A DNA stretch of 64,000 nt from Eutrophosalina sp902522775 (GCA_902522775.1 CABYWQ010000002.1:62001-126000), one strand, 5' to 3'. Shown: positions 26,206-35,135, counted from the stretch's first letter. A program made the numbers and translations. The notes: generated from the letters alone by a model not told the origin.

Positions 26206-26496
26206 ATGGAGATTTTAATAAAACCCATAATAACTGAAAAAGCCACTAACGATAGTGAATTGAGGAATAGGTATACTTTTTTAGTTAAAAAATCTGCAAA
26301 TAAAGTTGAAATTAAGCTTGCTGTACAAAAAAAATATAACGTGACTGTAGAAAAAGTTAGAACTCAGATTTATGGACCTGAAAGAAAAACTAAGTATACA
26401 AAAAATGGTTTACAGAAAACTAAGTCTAACATAAAGAAAAAAGCTATTGTGAAACTTGTTGATGGTGAGACGATAGATTTTTATAATAATTTATAA
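26206..26496 (+). CDS. rplW: Ribosomal protein L23 (uL23)
   Basis: A 96-residue protein at the polypeptide exit, the docking site for trigger factor and SRP. IKPIITEKAT opens the protein, and VQKKYNVTVEKVRT and KKAIVKLVDGETI follow. The length and the loop between strands are normal. It lies two bases from rplD and two from rplB. Confidence 0.97.
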   Translation: MEILIKPIITEKATNDSELRNRYTFLVKKSANKVEIKLAVQKKYNVTVEKVRTQIYGPERKTKYTKNGLQKTKSNIKKKAIVKLVDGETIDFYNNL

Positions 26497-26498
26497 TT

Positions 26499-27320
26499 AT
26501 GCCAATTAAGAGTTTAAAACCAATCACACCTGGACAAAGAGGAAGAACAGTAAATGGTTTTGATGCTATTACAACTCATAAGCCTGAAAAAAGCTTATTA
26601 ATCCCTTTCAAAAAAGCAGGAGGAAGAAATAGTCAAGGAAAGATGACTATGAAATTCAGAGGTGGTGGTCATAAAAGGAAATTTAGAATTATAGACTTTA
26701 AAAGAAATAGACACGACGATTTTGCCAAAGTATTATCAATTGAGTATGACCCAAATAGATCTGCCTTTATTGCGCTAACTGAGTTTAATGATGGAGAGAA
26801 AAGATATATTATTGCTCAAAAAGGATTAAAAGTTGGAGATAATGTTATTTCAGGCGAAAAGGTTGATCCATCTATAGGAAATGCCTTACCATTGTCATCT
26901 ATTCCTTTAGGAACTACAATTTCATGTATTGAAATGAATCCTGGTAAGGGTGCTGCGTTAGCTAGAAGTGCTGGTTCATTTGCACAATTAATGGCCAGGG
27001 ATGGTAAATTCGCAACGATAAAAATGCCATCTGGTGAAACCAGATTAATTTTAGTTGGATGTTACGCTTCAATTGGGCCAGTTTCAAACTCTGATCATCA
27101 ATTAGTAGTCTCAGGAAAAGCAGGTAGAACAAGATGGCTTGGTCGTAGACCTAGAACCAGAGCTGTAGTTATGAATCCTGTTGATCATCCAATGGGTGGT
27201 GGTGAAGGAAGAGCTTCCGGTGGTCATCCAAGGTCTAAAAATGGGATACCAGCTAAGGGTTTTAGAACTAGAAATAAAAAGAAGTTTAGTAATAAATTTA
27301 TAATTGAAAGAAGAAAATAA
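26499..27320 (+). CDS. rplB: Ribosomal protein L2 (uL2)
   Basis: A 273-residue protein central to subunit association and peptidyl transferase. The N-terminal PITPGQRGRTVNGF, the central GGGHKRKFRIIDFKR and the C-terminal loop MNPVDHPMGGGEGRASGGHP, with the conserved histidine next to the catalytic centre, are all intact. The gap to rpsS is 3 bases. Confidence 0.98.
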   Translation: MPIKSLKPITPGQRGRTVNGFDAITTHKPEKSLLIPFKKAGGRNSQGKMTMKFRGGGHKRKFRIIDFKRNRHDDFAKVLSIEYDPNRSAFIALTEFNDGEKRYIIAQKGLKVGDNVISGEKVDPSIGNALPLSSIPLGTTISCIEMNPGKGAALARSAGSFAQLMARDGKFATIKMPSGETRLILVGCYASIGPVSNSDHQLVVSGKAGRTRWLGRRPRTRAVVMNPVDHPMGGGEGRASGGHPRSKNGIPAKGFRTRNKKKFSNKFIIERRK

Positions 27321-27323
27321 GTT

Positions 27324-27596
27324 ATGCCTAGATCATTAAAAAAAGGACCGTATGTTCACAATAGTTTGCTTAAAAAAATAGAAGCTAATCTTGATTCTAA
27401 TAAAAAGTCTGTAATCAAGACATGGTCAAGATCATCAATGATTATACCTGATTTTGTAGGTCAAACTATTGCTGTTTATAATGGCAGACAGTTTGTTCCA
27501 GTATATATTACTGAAAATATGGTAGGTCATAAACTTGGAGAGTTTTCACCAACAAGATCATTTAGAGGTCATGCTGGTGGTAAAAAAGGTAAATAG
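27324..27596 (+). CDS. rpsS: Ribosomal protein S19 (uS19)
   Basis: A 90-residue 30S head protein with MPRSLKKGPYV at the start, IKTWSRSSMIIPDFVGQTIAVYNGR split over the centre and GHKLGEFSPTRSFRGHAG near the end. It forms the B1 bridge with the 50S subunit. It lies 2 bases before rplV. Confidence 0.98.
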   Translation: MPRSLKKGPYVHNSLLKKIEANLDSNKKSVIKTWSRSSMIIPDFVGQTIAVYNGRQFVPVYITENMVGHKLGEFSPTRSFRGHAGGKKGK

Positions 27597-27598
27597 TT

Positions 27599-28006
27599 AT
27601 GGGAGCGAGAAAAAGAAATTCATCTGATGCTGTAAAAGAACTTAACAAAAATTTAATTTTTGCTAAACTTAATAATTGTCCAACATCACCAAGAAAAATG
27701 AGATTAGTTGCTGACCAATTAAGAGGAAAAAAAATTGATAAAGCACTTTCTATACTCAAATTTAGCCAAAAACAACCGTCAACAAGACTCGAGAAGCTTT
27801 TGCTTTCCGCGATAAATAACTGGCAACAAAAGAATCCTGATGCAGATCTTGAAAACCAAGATTTGTATATTAAGGAAATTAAGGTGGATGGTGCTGGTAT
27901 GTTAAAAAGATTAAGACCTGCTCCTCAAGGAAGAGCTCACAGAATAAGAAAAAGGTCAAACCATGTAACTATGATTCTAGGTAATTTAAATCAAAATATA
28001 ATTTAA
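27599..28006 (+). CDS. rplV: Ribosomal protein L22 (uL22)
   Basis: A 135-residue exit-tunnel protein. Visible segments are NNCPTSPRKMRLVADQLRGK and the hairpin GAGMLKRLRPAPQGRAHRIRK, whose tip lines the tunnel and is the macrolide-resistance hot spot; it looks unaltered. The last codons overlap rpsC by one base (TAATG). Confidence 0.97.
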   Translation: MGARKRNSSDAVKELNKNLIFAKLNNCPTSPRKMRLVADQLRGKKIDKALSILKFSQKQPSTRLEKLLLSAINNWQQKNPDADLENQDLYIKEIKVDGAGMLKRLRPAPQGRAHRIRKRSNHVTMILGNLNQNII

Positions 28007-28707
28007 TGGGACAGAAAACAAATCCAATTGGCAATAGGCTAGGTATCATTAGAGGATGGGAGTCTAATTGGTATGGTGGTAAAAATTTTGGTAATATGAT
28101 TGCTGAGGATGAAAAGATTAGAAAGTATATTTTTACTAGACTTATAAAAGCAAGTGTTTCACGAGTTATAATTGAGAGAACTTTAAAGTTATTAACCATT
28201 ACTATTACAACTGCTAGACCTGGTATAATAATTGGTAAAGCTGGTCAAGAGGTAGACAAGTTGAAAGAGGAATTAAAAAAACTTTCTGGTAAAGACATTC
28301 AGCTAAACATTGTTGAAATAAAAAGACCTGAACTTGAAGCCCATCTTGTTGCATCTTCAATTGCAAGGCAAATCGAAAACAGAATTTCATACAGGAGAGC
28401 AATAAAAATGTCAATTGCTGCAACAATGAGAATGAATGCTGAAGGTATCAAGGTTCAAATTTCGGGAAGGCTTAATGGTGCAGAAATGGCAAGGTCTGAA
28501 AGTTATAAAGACGGACGTATTCCTTTATCTACTTTTAGAGCTGATATTGATTATGCATTGGTTGAAGCTCATACAACATATGGTAGGTTAGGAATTAAAG
28601 TTTGGATCATGAAGGGTGAAGTATATGGAAAAAGAGAGTTGTCTCCATTGGTTGGTTTAAGCTTGGCTTCCAAAAAAAATAAAAATAATAAGCAAAGAAG
28701 AAGATAA
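28006..28707 (+). CDS. rpsC: Ribosomal protein S3 (uS3)
   Basis: A 233-residue protein at the mRNA entry site. It begins GQKTNPIGNRLGIIRGWES, a form frequent in Bacteroidota, and has a KH domain with the GxxG loop IIIGKAGQEVDKL. The C-terminal domain has GRLNGAEMARSE and THTTYGRLG-like ATTTYGRLGIKVW (read here as HTTYGRLGIKVW). It ends in a Lys/Arg/Asn tail. It is helicase-competent with S4 and S5 in model systems. Confidence 0.97.
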   Translation: MGQKTNPIGNRLGIIRGWESNWYGGKNFGNMIAEDEKIRKYIFTRLIKASVSRVIIERTLKLLTITITTARPGIIIGKAGQEVDKLKEELKKLSGKDIQLNIVEIKRPELEAHLVASSIARQIENRISYRRAIKMSIAATMRMNAEGIKVQISGRLNGAEMARSESYKDGRIPLSTFRADIDYALVEAHTTYGRLGIKVWIMKGEVYGKRELSPLVGLSLASKKNKNNKQRRR

Positions 28708-28717
28708 AATATAAATT

Positions 28718-29140
28718 ATGTTATCACCAAAGAGACAGAAATTTAGAAAAATGCAAAAAGGGAGAATGAAAGGAAATTCTCAGAGAGGACATAGACTTTC
28801 TAACGGAATGTTTGGAATCAAATCTCTTGAATCTAAATTTATCACTTCTAGACAAATTGAAGCTGCTAGAATTGCAGCAACAAGATACATGAAAAGAGAA
28901 GGTCAATTATGGATTAAAATTTTTCCTGATAAACCTATAACTAAGAAGCCGCTTGAAGTTAGAATGGGTAAGGGTAAAGGTGCTCCTGAATATTTTGTAG
29001 CAGTTGTAAAGCCAGGTAGAATAATGTTTGAAGTGGCAGGTGTTAGTTTTGAAATTGCTCAAGAAGCCCTAAGGTTGGCAGCTCAAAAATTACCGTGTAA
29101 AACTAAGTTTATTATTGCAAATGATTACGAAACAGTTTAA
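28718..29140 (+). CDS. rplP: Ribosomal protein L16 (uL16)
   Basis: A 140-residue protein that positions tRNA in the A site. It begins MLSPKRQKFRKMQKGRMKG and contains PVTKKPLEVRMGKGKG-like PITKKPLEVRMGKGKGAPE and RIMFEVAGVSFEIAQEAL. The conserved arginine that is hydroxylated in some bacteria lies in the RMGKGKG loop region. The gap to rpmC is 2 bases. Confidence 0.97.
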   Translation: MLSPKRQKFRKMQKGRMKGNSQRGHRLSNGMFGIKSLESKFITSRQIEAARIAATRYMKREGQLWIKIFPDKPITKKPLEVRMGKGKGAPEYFVAVVKPGRIMFEVAGVSFEIAQEALRLAAQKLPCKTKFIIANDYETV

Positions 29141-29142
29141 AA

Positions 29143-29334
29143 ATGAAACAGAAAGAAATTAAAATATTAAGTGATGATGAACTTAACGATAAGTTAAGTT
29201 TATTTTCATCTAATTTGTATGAAACAAAAACAACTCATGCTGTTTCGCCTATTGAGAATCCCCTTAGTATTAGAAAAATTAGGAGGACAATAGCTAGGCT
29301 TAAAACTGAAATTTCTAAAAGATTACAAAAATAA
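29143..29334 (+). CDS. rpmC: Ribosomal protein L29 (uL29)
   Basis: A 63-residue two-helix protein near the exit tunnel. The N-terminal KQKEIKILSDDELNDKL and C-terminal NPLSIRKIRRTIARLKTE are typical; the second segment is the family signature. It is among the least conserved ribosomal proteins, and the conserved position between L16 and S17 supports it. Confidence 0.96.
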   Translation: MKQKEIKILSDDELNDKLSLFSSNLYETKTTHAVSPIENPLSIRKIRRTIARLKTEISKRLQK

Positions 29335-29336
29335 TT

Positions 29337-29594
29337 ATGGAAAAGAGAAATTTAAGGAAAGAGAGGATTGGAATAGTCACAAGCAATAAAATGGAAAAAT
29401 CCATAGTTGTTTCAGAAGTTGGAAAGGTAAAGCATCCAAAGTATGGAAAATTTGTTTTGAAAACGAAGAAATTTCATGCACACGATGAGAAAAATGAATG
29501 TGGTGAGGGTGATGTTGTTAAAATAATGGAAACTAAACCGATTAGTAAAAACAAATGTTGGAGATTGGTTCAAATTATTGAAAAAGCTAAATAA
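29337..29594 (+). CDS. rpsQ: Ribosomal protein S17 (uS17)
   Basis: An 85-residue OB-fold 16S rRNA-binding protein. RKERIGIVTSNKMEKSIVVSE and VKHPKYGKFVLKTKKFHAHDE are its characteristic segments, and GDVVKIMETKPISKNKCWRLV closes the domain. It abuts rplN with no gap. Confidence 0.97.
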   Translation: MEKRNLRKERIGIVTSNKMEKSIVVSEVGKVKHPKYGKFVLKTKKFHAHDEKNECGEGDVVKIMETKPISKNKCWRLVQIIEKAK

Positions 29595-29963
29595 ATGGTA
29601 CAACAAGAAAGCAGATTATTAGTTGCAGATAATACAGGAGCAAAAGAAGTTTTAACTATCCGTGTTCTTGGTGGGACAAAAAGAAGGTATGCTTCTTTAG
29701 GGGATAAAATTGTTGTAAGTGTAAAAAATGCTACTCCTAACGGCACTGTTAAAAAAGGTCAGGTTTCTACCGCAGTTGTAGTTAGGGCGCAAAAAGAAGT
29801 AAGAAGGAAAGATGGTTCTTACATAAGATTTGATGACAATGCATGTGTTTTGTTGGATGCTGCAGGTGAAATGAGGGGCACTAGAGTATTTGGACCAGTT
29901 GCAAGAGAATTAAGGGATAAAAATTTTATGAAAATTGTATCGTTAGCACCAGAAGTTTTATAA
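29595..29963 (+). CDS. rplN: Ribosomal protein L14 (uL14)
   Basis: A 122-residue protein at the subunit interface, the binding target of the silencing factor RsfS. MVQQESRLLVADNTGAKEV and the C-terminal GTRVFGPVARELRDKNFMKI are fully conserved. The length is standard. It follows rpsQ directly. Confidence 0.98.
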   Translation: MVQQESRLLVADNTGAKEVLTIRVLGGTKRRYASLGDKIVVSVKNATPNGTVKKGQVSTAVVVRAQKEVRRKDGSYIRFDDNACVLLDAAGEMRGTRVFGPVARELRDKNFMKIVSLAPEVL

Positions 29964-29964
29964 T

Positions 29965-30270
29965 ATGAAAGTTAAAGTAGGAGATAATGTAAAAATTTTA
30001 AGTGGTGATCATAAAGGATCGTCGGGTAAAATTATAAAAATAGATAGATTAAAAAACACTGCGTTGGTTGAAGGTGTCAATTTAGTAAAAAAACATAATA
30101 AACCTAATGCAAATAATCCTAAAGGAGGTATTGTTGATAAGGAAGCACCAATAAATCTTTCAAATATTTCTTTAACCACAAAAGACGGTAAGGTTACTAG
30201 ATTTGGTTTTAGATTTGAAAATGATGGTACGAAAGTTAGATTCTCAAAAAAAACTAATGAAATTATTTAA
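29965..30270 (+). CDS. rplX: Ribosomal protein L24 (uL24)
   Basis: A 101-residue assembly initiator protein with an N-terminal KOW motif (VKILSGDHKGSSGKI), followed by VEGVNLVKKHNKPN and GGIVDKEAPINLSNI. The KOW residues look normal. The gaps to its neighbours are 1 and 3 bases. Confidence 0.97.
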   Translation: MKVKVGDNVKILSGDHKGSSGKIIKIDRLKNTALVEGVNLVKKHNKPNANNPKGGIVDKEAPINLSNISLTTKDGKVTRFGFRFENDGTKVRFSKKTNEII

Positions 30271-30273
30271 GTT

Positions 30274-30825
30274 ATGAGTTACATACCCAGATTGAAGAAA
30301 GAGTACAAAGAAAATATTTCAAAAACTCTCATGGATAATCATGGGCTAGCCAATGTTATGCAAGTACCTAAACTTAAAAAAATAGTGATAAGTAGGGGTG
30401 TTGGTGCTGCTGTTGCTGATAAAAAGGTAATTGACCACGCATTAGATGAGATAACGTTGATTTCAGGCCAAAAGGCAATTTCAACAAAATCTAAAAAGGA
30501 TGTTGCAAATTTTAAATTAAGAAAAGGTATGCCTATTGGTGTTAAAGTTACTTTAAGAGGTGATAAAATGTATGAATTTTTAGACAGGTTGATTACATCG
30601 GCTCTTCCAAGGGTTAGGGATTTTCAAGGTGTTAAAACATCTGGATTTGATGGAAGAGGAAATTATAATCTTGGTGTTACGGAGCAAATTATTTTTCCTG
30701 AAATAAATATTGATAAAATTAATAAAATATCTGGAATGGATATAACTTTTGTGACTTCTACCAATGACGATAATTTGGCAAAGAGCTTATTAAAGGAATT
30801 AGGACTTCCATTTAAAAAAAATTAA
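30274..30825 (+). CDS. rplE: Ribosomal protein L5 (uL5)
   Basis: A 183-residue 5S rRNA-binding protein of the central protuberance. It has YIPRLKKEYKENI, KIVISRGVGAA, KLRKGMPIGVKVTLRG and the C-terminal EQIIFPEINIDKINKISGMDIT. Gaps of 3 bases flank it. Confidence 0.98.
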   Translation: MSYIPRLKKEYKENISKTLMDNHGLANVMQVPKLKKIVISRGVGAAVADKKVIDHALDEITLISGQKAISTKSKKDVANFKLRKGMPIGVKVTLRGDKMYEFLDRLITSALPRVRDFQGVKTSGFDGRGNYNLGVTEQIIFPEINIDKINKISGMDITFVTSTNDDNLAKSLLKELGLPFKKN

Positions 30826-30828
30826 AAT

Positions 30829-31098
30829 ATGGCAAAAGAATCAATGAAAGCCCGTGAGGTAAAAAGAGCTAAGATGTGTGCAAGATATGCAGAAAAGAGA
30901 AAAGCTTTAAAAGAAGCAGGTGACTATGTAGGTTTACAAAAATTACCTAAAAATTCATCTCCCGTTAGAGCGCATAATAGATGTAAGATTACCGGAAGAC
31001 CTAAAGGATATATGAGACAGTTTGGTCTTTCTAGAGTAATGTTCAGAGAAATGGCTAATAAAGGATTAATTCCTGGTGTGAGAAAAGCAAGTTGGTAA
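30829..31098 (+). CDS. rpsN: Ribosomal protein S14 (uS14), zinc-free form
   Basis: An 89-residue protein of the long, C-minus type: it lacks the CxxC pairs of the short zinc-binding S14. MAKESMKAREVKRAKM and RCKITGRPKGYMRQFGLSRVMFRE are the family segments. This form suits zinc-poor seawater but is also common in Bacteroidota in general. Confidence 0.97.
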   Translation: MAKESMKAREVKRAKMCARYAEKRKALKEAGDYVGLQKLPKNSSPVRAHNRCKITGRPKGYMRQFGLSRVMFREMANKGLIPGVRKASW

Positions 31099-31111
31099 AT
31101 AAAAAAAAGTT

Positions 31112-31510
31112 ATGAATACAGATCCAATCGCAGATTTTTTAACAAGACTTAGAAATGCAAATATTGCAGGTCATAAAACAGTTATGATTCCAATGTCAAA
31201 AATCAAAAAAGAAATCACAAAAATTCTTTTTGATCAGGGTTTTATTTTAAATTATAAGATTGATGAGGATAAAGTACAGGGTACAATTAAAATTGCTTTA
31301 AAGTATGATAGACTCAGTAAAGAGCCCGTAATAAAAAAATTAGAAAGAGTAAGTAAACCAGGTCTCAGAAAGTATACTAATAGTTCATCAATTCCAAGAG
31401 TTTTAAATGGGCTAGGTATTAATATAGTTTCTACGTCGAAAGGTTTAATGACTGGAAAAAATGCATCTAGAGAAAATCTAGGAGGTGAAATAATTTGTAA
31501 TGTGTATTAA
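31112..31510 (+). CDS. rpsH: Ribosomal protein S8 (uS8)
   Basis: A 132-residue 16S rRNA-binding protein. It begins TDPIADFLTRLRNA and closes with STSKGLMTGKNASRENLGGEI, in which the usual GVMTDKEAR is replaced by GLMTGKNAS, a form seen in Bacteroidota. In E. coli S8 represses the spc operon; no equivalent site can be recognised here. Confidence 0.97.
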   Translation: MNTDPIADFLTRLRNANIAGHKTVMIPMSKIKKEITKILFDQGFILNYKIDEDKVQGTIKIALKYDRLSKEPVIKKLERVSKPGLRKYTNSSSIPRVLNGLGINIVSTSKGLMTGKNASRENLGGEIICNVY

Positions 31511-31512
31511 TT

Positions 31513-32055
31513 ATGTCTAGAATAGGTAATAATCCAATTGTAATTCCAGATGGTGTTAATGTTGAAGTTAACTCCAATGAATTTATCGTTTCTGGTAAGC
31601 TTGGGTCTCTTTCCCAAGTTTATGATGGAATAACTGTTTCTATTAGTGAAAATATTATTAATTTATCAAGATCCTCTGAATCAAAAGATCATAAGTCAAA
31701 ACATGGTTTATACAGATCATTATTCAACAATATGGTAATTGGTGTCAGTAAAGGATATACTAAAGAGCTTGAGTTAGTTGGTGTTGGATATAGAGCCTCT
31801 AATAGTGGACAAAAAATTGATCTAGCTTTAGGATTTTCTCACAATATTGTTTTAGAGGTTCCACCTGAAATTAAAGTTGAAACAATTAACGAAAAAGGGA
31901 AAAATCCCATAATTAAGCTATCATCACACGACAAACAGCTTGTTGGAATGGTTGCTGCTAAAATAAGATCATTTAGAAAACCTGAACCTTACAAAGGAAA
32001 GGGAGTAAAGTTTGTAGGTGAACAAATAAGAAGAAAAGCTGGTAAGTCAGCATAA
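31513..32055 (+). CDS. rplF: Ribosomal protein L6 (uL6)
   Basis: A 180-residue two-domain protein near the sarcin-ricin loop. SRIGNNPIVIPDGV opens the protein, ELVGVGYRAS links the domains, and KIRSFRKPEPYKGKGVKF near the C-terminus is the L6 signature. Length is standard. The gap to rplR is 10 bases. Confidence 0.98.
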   Translation: MSRIGNNPIVIPDGVNVEVNSNEFIVSGKLGSLSQVYDGITVSISENIINLSRSSESKDHKSKHGLYRSLFNNMVIGVSKGYTKELELVGVGYRASNSGQKIDLALGFSHNIVLEVPPEIKVETINEKGKNPIIKLSSHDKQLVGMVAAKIRSFRKPEPYKGKGVKFVGEQIRRKAGKSA

Positions 32056-32065
32056 AAGTAAATTA

Positions 32066-32422
32066 ATGAGTACTAAAACTATATTAAAAAGAAATAAGAT
32101 TAAGAAAAGAATTAGAAAGGTTGTATTTGGTTCTAGCGAAAGACCAAGGCTTTCTGTTTACAGAAGTAATAAAGAAATTTATGCTCAAATAATTAATGAT
32201 GTAAATAAAAAAACTATTGTCTCTGCATCATCAAAGGACAAAGAGTTAAAAATTCAGTCAAATAACAAAATTGAAATTTCCAAGATTGTTGGTAATTCTA
32301 TTGGAAAAAAAGCTCTTGAAGCAGGAATAATATCAGTTTCGTTTGACAGGAACGGCTATTTATACCACGGGAGAGTTAAATCTTTAGCTGAAGGTGCTCG
32401 CGAGGCAGGACTTAAATTTTAA
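32066..32422 (+). CDS. rplR: Ribosomal protein L18 (uL18)
   Basis: A 118-residue 5S rRNA-binding protein. Visible are the basic N-terminus (RNKIKKRIRKVVFGSSERPR), LSVYRSNKEIYAQII and the C-terminal VSFDRNGYLYHGRVKSLAEGAREAGL, here in two stretches. Length and order are standard. Confidence 0.97.
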   Translation: MSTKTILKRNKIKKRIRKVVFGSSERPRLSVYRSNKEIYAQIINDVNKKTIVSASSKDKELKIQSNNKIEISKIVGNSIGKKALEAGIISVSFDRNGYLYHGRVKSLAEGAREAGLKF

Positions 32423-32427
32423 AGTTT

Positions 32428-32946
32428 ATGAAGAAAAAAAATACTGAATTTGTAAAACCAGGTGGTCTTGACTTAAAAGACAGATTAGTAAGTATTCAAA
32501 GAGTGACAAAAGTTACTAAAGGAGGAAGAGCTTTTGGTTTTTCAGCAATTGTTGTTGTGGGCGATGAAAATGGAGTTGTTGGTCATGGTTTAGGAAAAGC
32601 AAAAGAAGTTTCTACTGCTATTTCAAAAGCTGTTGAGGATGCAAAAAAGAATTTGGTTAGAATACCACTATACAATTCAACAATTCCTCATGAACAAAAA
32701 GGTAAACATGGTGGGGCTCGTGTATATATTCAACCTGCTTCTGAAGGTACAGGTGTCATCGCAGGTGGTGCCGTTAGAGCTGTGTTAGAGTCCGTTGGTA
32801 TTCAGGATGTATTGTCCAAATCACAAGGATCATCAAATCCTCATAATGTAGTCAAAGCAACATTTAATGCTCTTTTTCAATTAAGAGATGCTAACAAGGT
32901 TGCGTTAGAAAGAGGTATTAGTTTAGAAAAAGTTTTTAATGGATAA
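32428..32946 (+). CDS. rpsE: Ribosomal protein S5 (uS5)
   Basis: A 172-residue protein at the mRNA entry and decoding fidelity region. The double-stranded RNA-binding-like domain has LKDRLVSIQRVTKVTKGGR and GHGLGKAKEVSTAISKA. The C-terminal domain has PASEGTGVIAGGAVRAVLE. No substitution suggestive of spectinomycin resistance is obvious in the VTKVTKGGR loop. Confidence 0.98.
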   Translation: MKKKNTEFVKPGGLDLKDRLVSIQRVTKVTKGGRAFGFSAIVVVGDENGVVGHGLGKAKEVSTAISKAVEDAKKNLVRIPLYNSTIPHEQKGKHGGARVYIQPASEGTGVIAGGAVRAVLESVGIQDVLSKSQGSSNPHNVVKATFNALFQLRDANKVALERGISLEKVFNG

Positions 32947-32948
32947 TT

Positions 32949-33125
32949 ATGAGTAACATTAAGATTAAACAAATTAGAAGTAAAATTAAGAGGCCTGCTG
33001 ACCAAAAGAGAACTCTTGAAGCCTTGGGTTTAAGAAGAATTGGTCAAGTTGTTGAACATAAAGTAACACCTTCAATTGAAGGTATGATAAAGAAAGTTGA
33101 ACACTTAATAACTATAATTAAATAA
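32949..33125 (+). CDS. rpmD: Ribosomal protein L30 (uL30)
   Basis: A 58-residue small ORF that I translated directly: MSNIKIKQIRSKIKR, then TLEALGLRRIGQVVEHK and a short helix ending in TIIK. LEALGLRRIGQ is the L30 signature. It starts 2 bases after rpsE and ends one base before rplO, which is the normal spc position. It is easy to miss because of its length. Confidence 0.96.
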   Translation: MSNIKIKQIRSKIKRPADQKRTLEALGLRRIGQVVEHKVTPSIEGMIKKVEHLITIIK

Positions 33126-33126
33126 T

Positions 33127-33582
33127 ATGGAATTGTCTAATTTATCACCTATTAAAGGTTCAGTCAATACTAAGAAAAAAAGAATTGGTAGAGGTCAAGG
33201 CTCTGGAAAAGGTGGCACTGCAACAAGAGGACACAAGGGCGCAAAGTCTAGATCAGGATACTCAAAAAAATTAGGTTTTGAAGGTGGACAAATGCCACTT
33301 CAAAGAAGGATTCCAAAATTTGGTTTTAATAATATTAATAGAGTTGAATATCAAGCAGTTAATTTAAAAGTATTACAATCATTATTTGATAATAAAAAAA
33401 TTAAAAAATCTAATGTTAATATCAGTGATTTAATTAAAAATGGTTTAGTTAGTAAAAATGATTCAGTCAAAATTTTAGGTTCTGGTGAATTAAAAACTGC
33501 ATTAAATATCGAAGCTCATAAATTTTCAAAATCAGCACAAGATAAAATTGAAAAATCCGGTGGAAAAATAAAAATAATATAG
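33127..33582 (+). CDS. rplO: Ribosomal protein L15 (uL15)
   Basis: A 151-residue assembly protein. The glycine/arginine-rich N-terminus (KKRIGRGQGSGKGGTATRGHKG) is given here in part, and GFEGGQMPLQRRIPKFGF is the family signature. Its C-terminal half is globular and Lys-rich. The stop directly precedes the secY start. Confidence 0.97.
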   Translation: MELSNLSPIKGSVNTKKKRIGRGQGSGKGGTATRGHKGAKSRSGYSKKLGFEGGQMPLQRRIPKFGFNNINRVEYQAVNLKVLQSLFDNKKIKKSNVNISDLIKNGLVSKNDSVKILGSGELKTALNIEAHKFSKSAQDKIEKSGGKIKII

Positions 33583-34917
33583 ATGTTAAAGTTTTTTGAA
33601 ATATTAAAGAATATTTGGTCTATTGATGAGTTAAAGAATAGAATTTTATTAACTCTGTTTTTTTTAGCAATTTACAGATTAGGGGCTCAGGTTGTCCTCC
33701 CTGGTGTTGATTATAATATTATTGCTGATGCTAAAATTGCAGGTGATGGAGGACTGCTTGGTTTACTTAATGCATTTACAGGAGGTGCATTCGCAAATGC
33801 ATCTATTTTTGCTCTAGGAATTATGCCTTACATATCAGCTTCGATTGTTGTCCAGCTTATGGGTGTTGCTGTTCCTTATCTGCAGAAACTTCAAAAAGAT
33901 GGTGAAAGTGGTAGAAAAAAAATAACCCAAATAACACGCTGGTTGACTATCGCTATTTGTGTAGTGCAAGCACCTGCATATTTATATGGTCTAGGAGCTC
34001 TTGGTGTTCCTGATGCAGCATTTGTCTTAGGCAAAGGTATATCTTTTATGATTCCTGCAGTAATTATTTTAGTTACCGGTTGTGTATTCGCTATGTGGCT
34101 TGGAGAAAAAATAACTGATCGTGGAATTGGTAATGGAATTTCCTTACTAATAACAGTAGGTATCATTGCATCTCTTCCTCTTTCATTTGCTCAAGAATTT
34201 GTTTCACAAATTTCAGGATCTGGTGGTCTTCTAATGATTGCAATAGAATTTGTCATTTGGGTAATTGTTATAGCATTATGTGTACTATTAGTTAAAGCAG
34301 TAAGACAAATTCCTGTTCAATATGCTAGAAGATCAGTAGTTAGTGGCCAAAATAATATGTTTTCAAAAAGACAATATATCCCACTTAGATTAAATGCTTC
34401 TGGTGTTATGCCAATTATTTTTGCTCAAGCAATTATGTTTGCTCCAGCATATTTAGGTCAAATAATTGGAGGAGGACTTGGTCAGTGGATGCAAAGTTCC
34501 TTTTCTAATATGTTCGGCTTAGCTTACAATATTTTATTTGGATTATTGATCATATTATTTACATATTTTTACACCGCCATTACAGTTCCCACTAATAAAA
34601 TGGCGGATGATTTAAAACGAAGTGGTGGTTTTGTTCCAGGTATCAAACCAGGTTTAGAAACATCAGATTTTTTAGATAAAGTAATGTCTCTTATAACATT
34701 CCCCGGTTCTATTTTTTTAGCTCTAATTTCTGTACTTCCTGCAGTCATTGTAGCTTTAATGCAGATTCAACAAGGTTGGGCATTATTTTATGGAGGTACT
34801 TCTCTATTGATTATGGTAGGAGTCGCGATTGATACTATTCAGCAAATAAACGCATATCTGTTGAATAGGCATTATGATGGTTTAATGAAAACTGGTAAAA
34901 CTAGAAGAGTAGCATAG
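33583..34917 (+). CDS. secY: Protein translocase subunit SecY
   Basis: A 444-residue, ten-helix protein that forms the Sec channel. Visible are the N-terminal RILLTLFFLAIYRLGAQV, the plug region (LLGLLNAFTGGAFANASI), the signature LGIMPYISASIVVQLM and the cytosolic loop RQIPVQYARR. It abuts rplO and infA without intervening bases. The map and adk genes that often follow secY are absent here. Confidence 0.98.
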   Translation: MLKFFEILKNIWSIDELKNRILLTLFFLAIYRLGAQVVLPGVDYNIIADAKIAGDGGLLGLLNAFTGGAFANASIFALGIMPYISASIVVQLMGVAVPYLQKLQKDGESGRKKITQITRWLTIAICVVQAPAYLYGLGALGVPDAAFVLGKGISFMIPAVIILVTGCVFAMWLGEKITDRGIGNGISLLITVGIIASLPLSFAQEFVSQISGSGGLLMIAIEFVIWVIVIALCVLLVKAVRQIPVQYARRSVVSGQNNMFSKRQYIPLRLNASGVMPIIFAQAIMFAPAYLGQIIGGGLGQWMQSSFSNMFGLAYNILFGLLIILFTYFYTAITVPTNKMADDLKRSGGFVPGIKPGLETSDFLDKVMSLITFPGSIFLALISVLPAVIVALMQIQQGWALFYGGTSLLIMVGVAIDTIQQINAYLLNRHYDGLMKTGKTRRVA

Positions 34918-35133
34918 ATGGCAAAACAAGCAGCAATAGAACAGGATGGAGTGATAATAGAGTCATTATCGAATGCAATGTTTAGAGTTGAACTTGCAAA
35001 TGGTCATGTTGTAACTGCTCATATATCTGGTAAGATGAGAATGCATTATATTAAACTACTTCCTGGGGATAAGGTTAAGCTTGAGATGAGTCCATATGAT
35101 TTAACAAAAGCAAGAATAACATTTAGACATTAA
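34918..35133 (+). CDS. infA: Translation initiation factor IF-1
   Basis: A 71-residue OB-fold (S1-type) factor that blocks the A site during initiation. MAKQAAIEQDGVIIE, LSNAMFRVELANGHVVTAHISG (in two parts) and MRMHYIKLLPGDKVKLEMSPYDL are diagnostic. It follows secY directly, its ATG lying immediately after the secY stop. Confidence 0.98.
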   Translation: MAKQAAIEQDGVIIESLSNAMFRVELANGHVVTAHISGKMRMHYIKLLPGDKVKLEMSPYDLTKARITFRH

Positions 35134-35135
35134 CT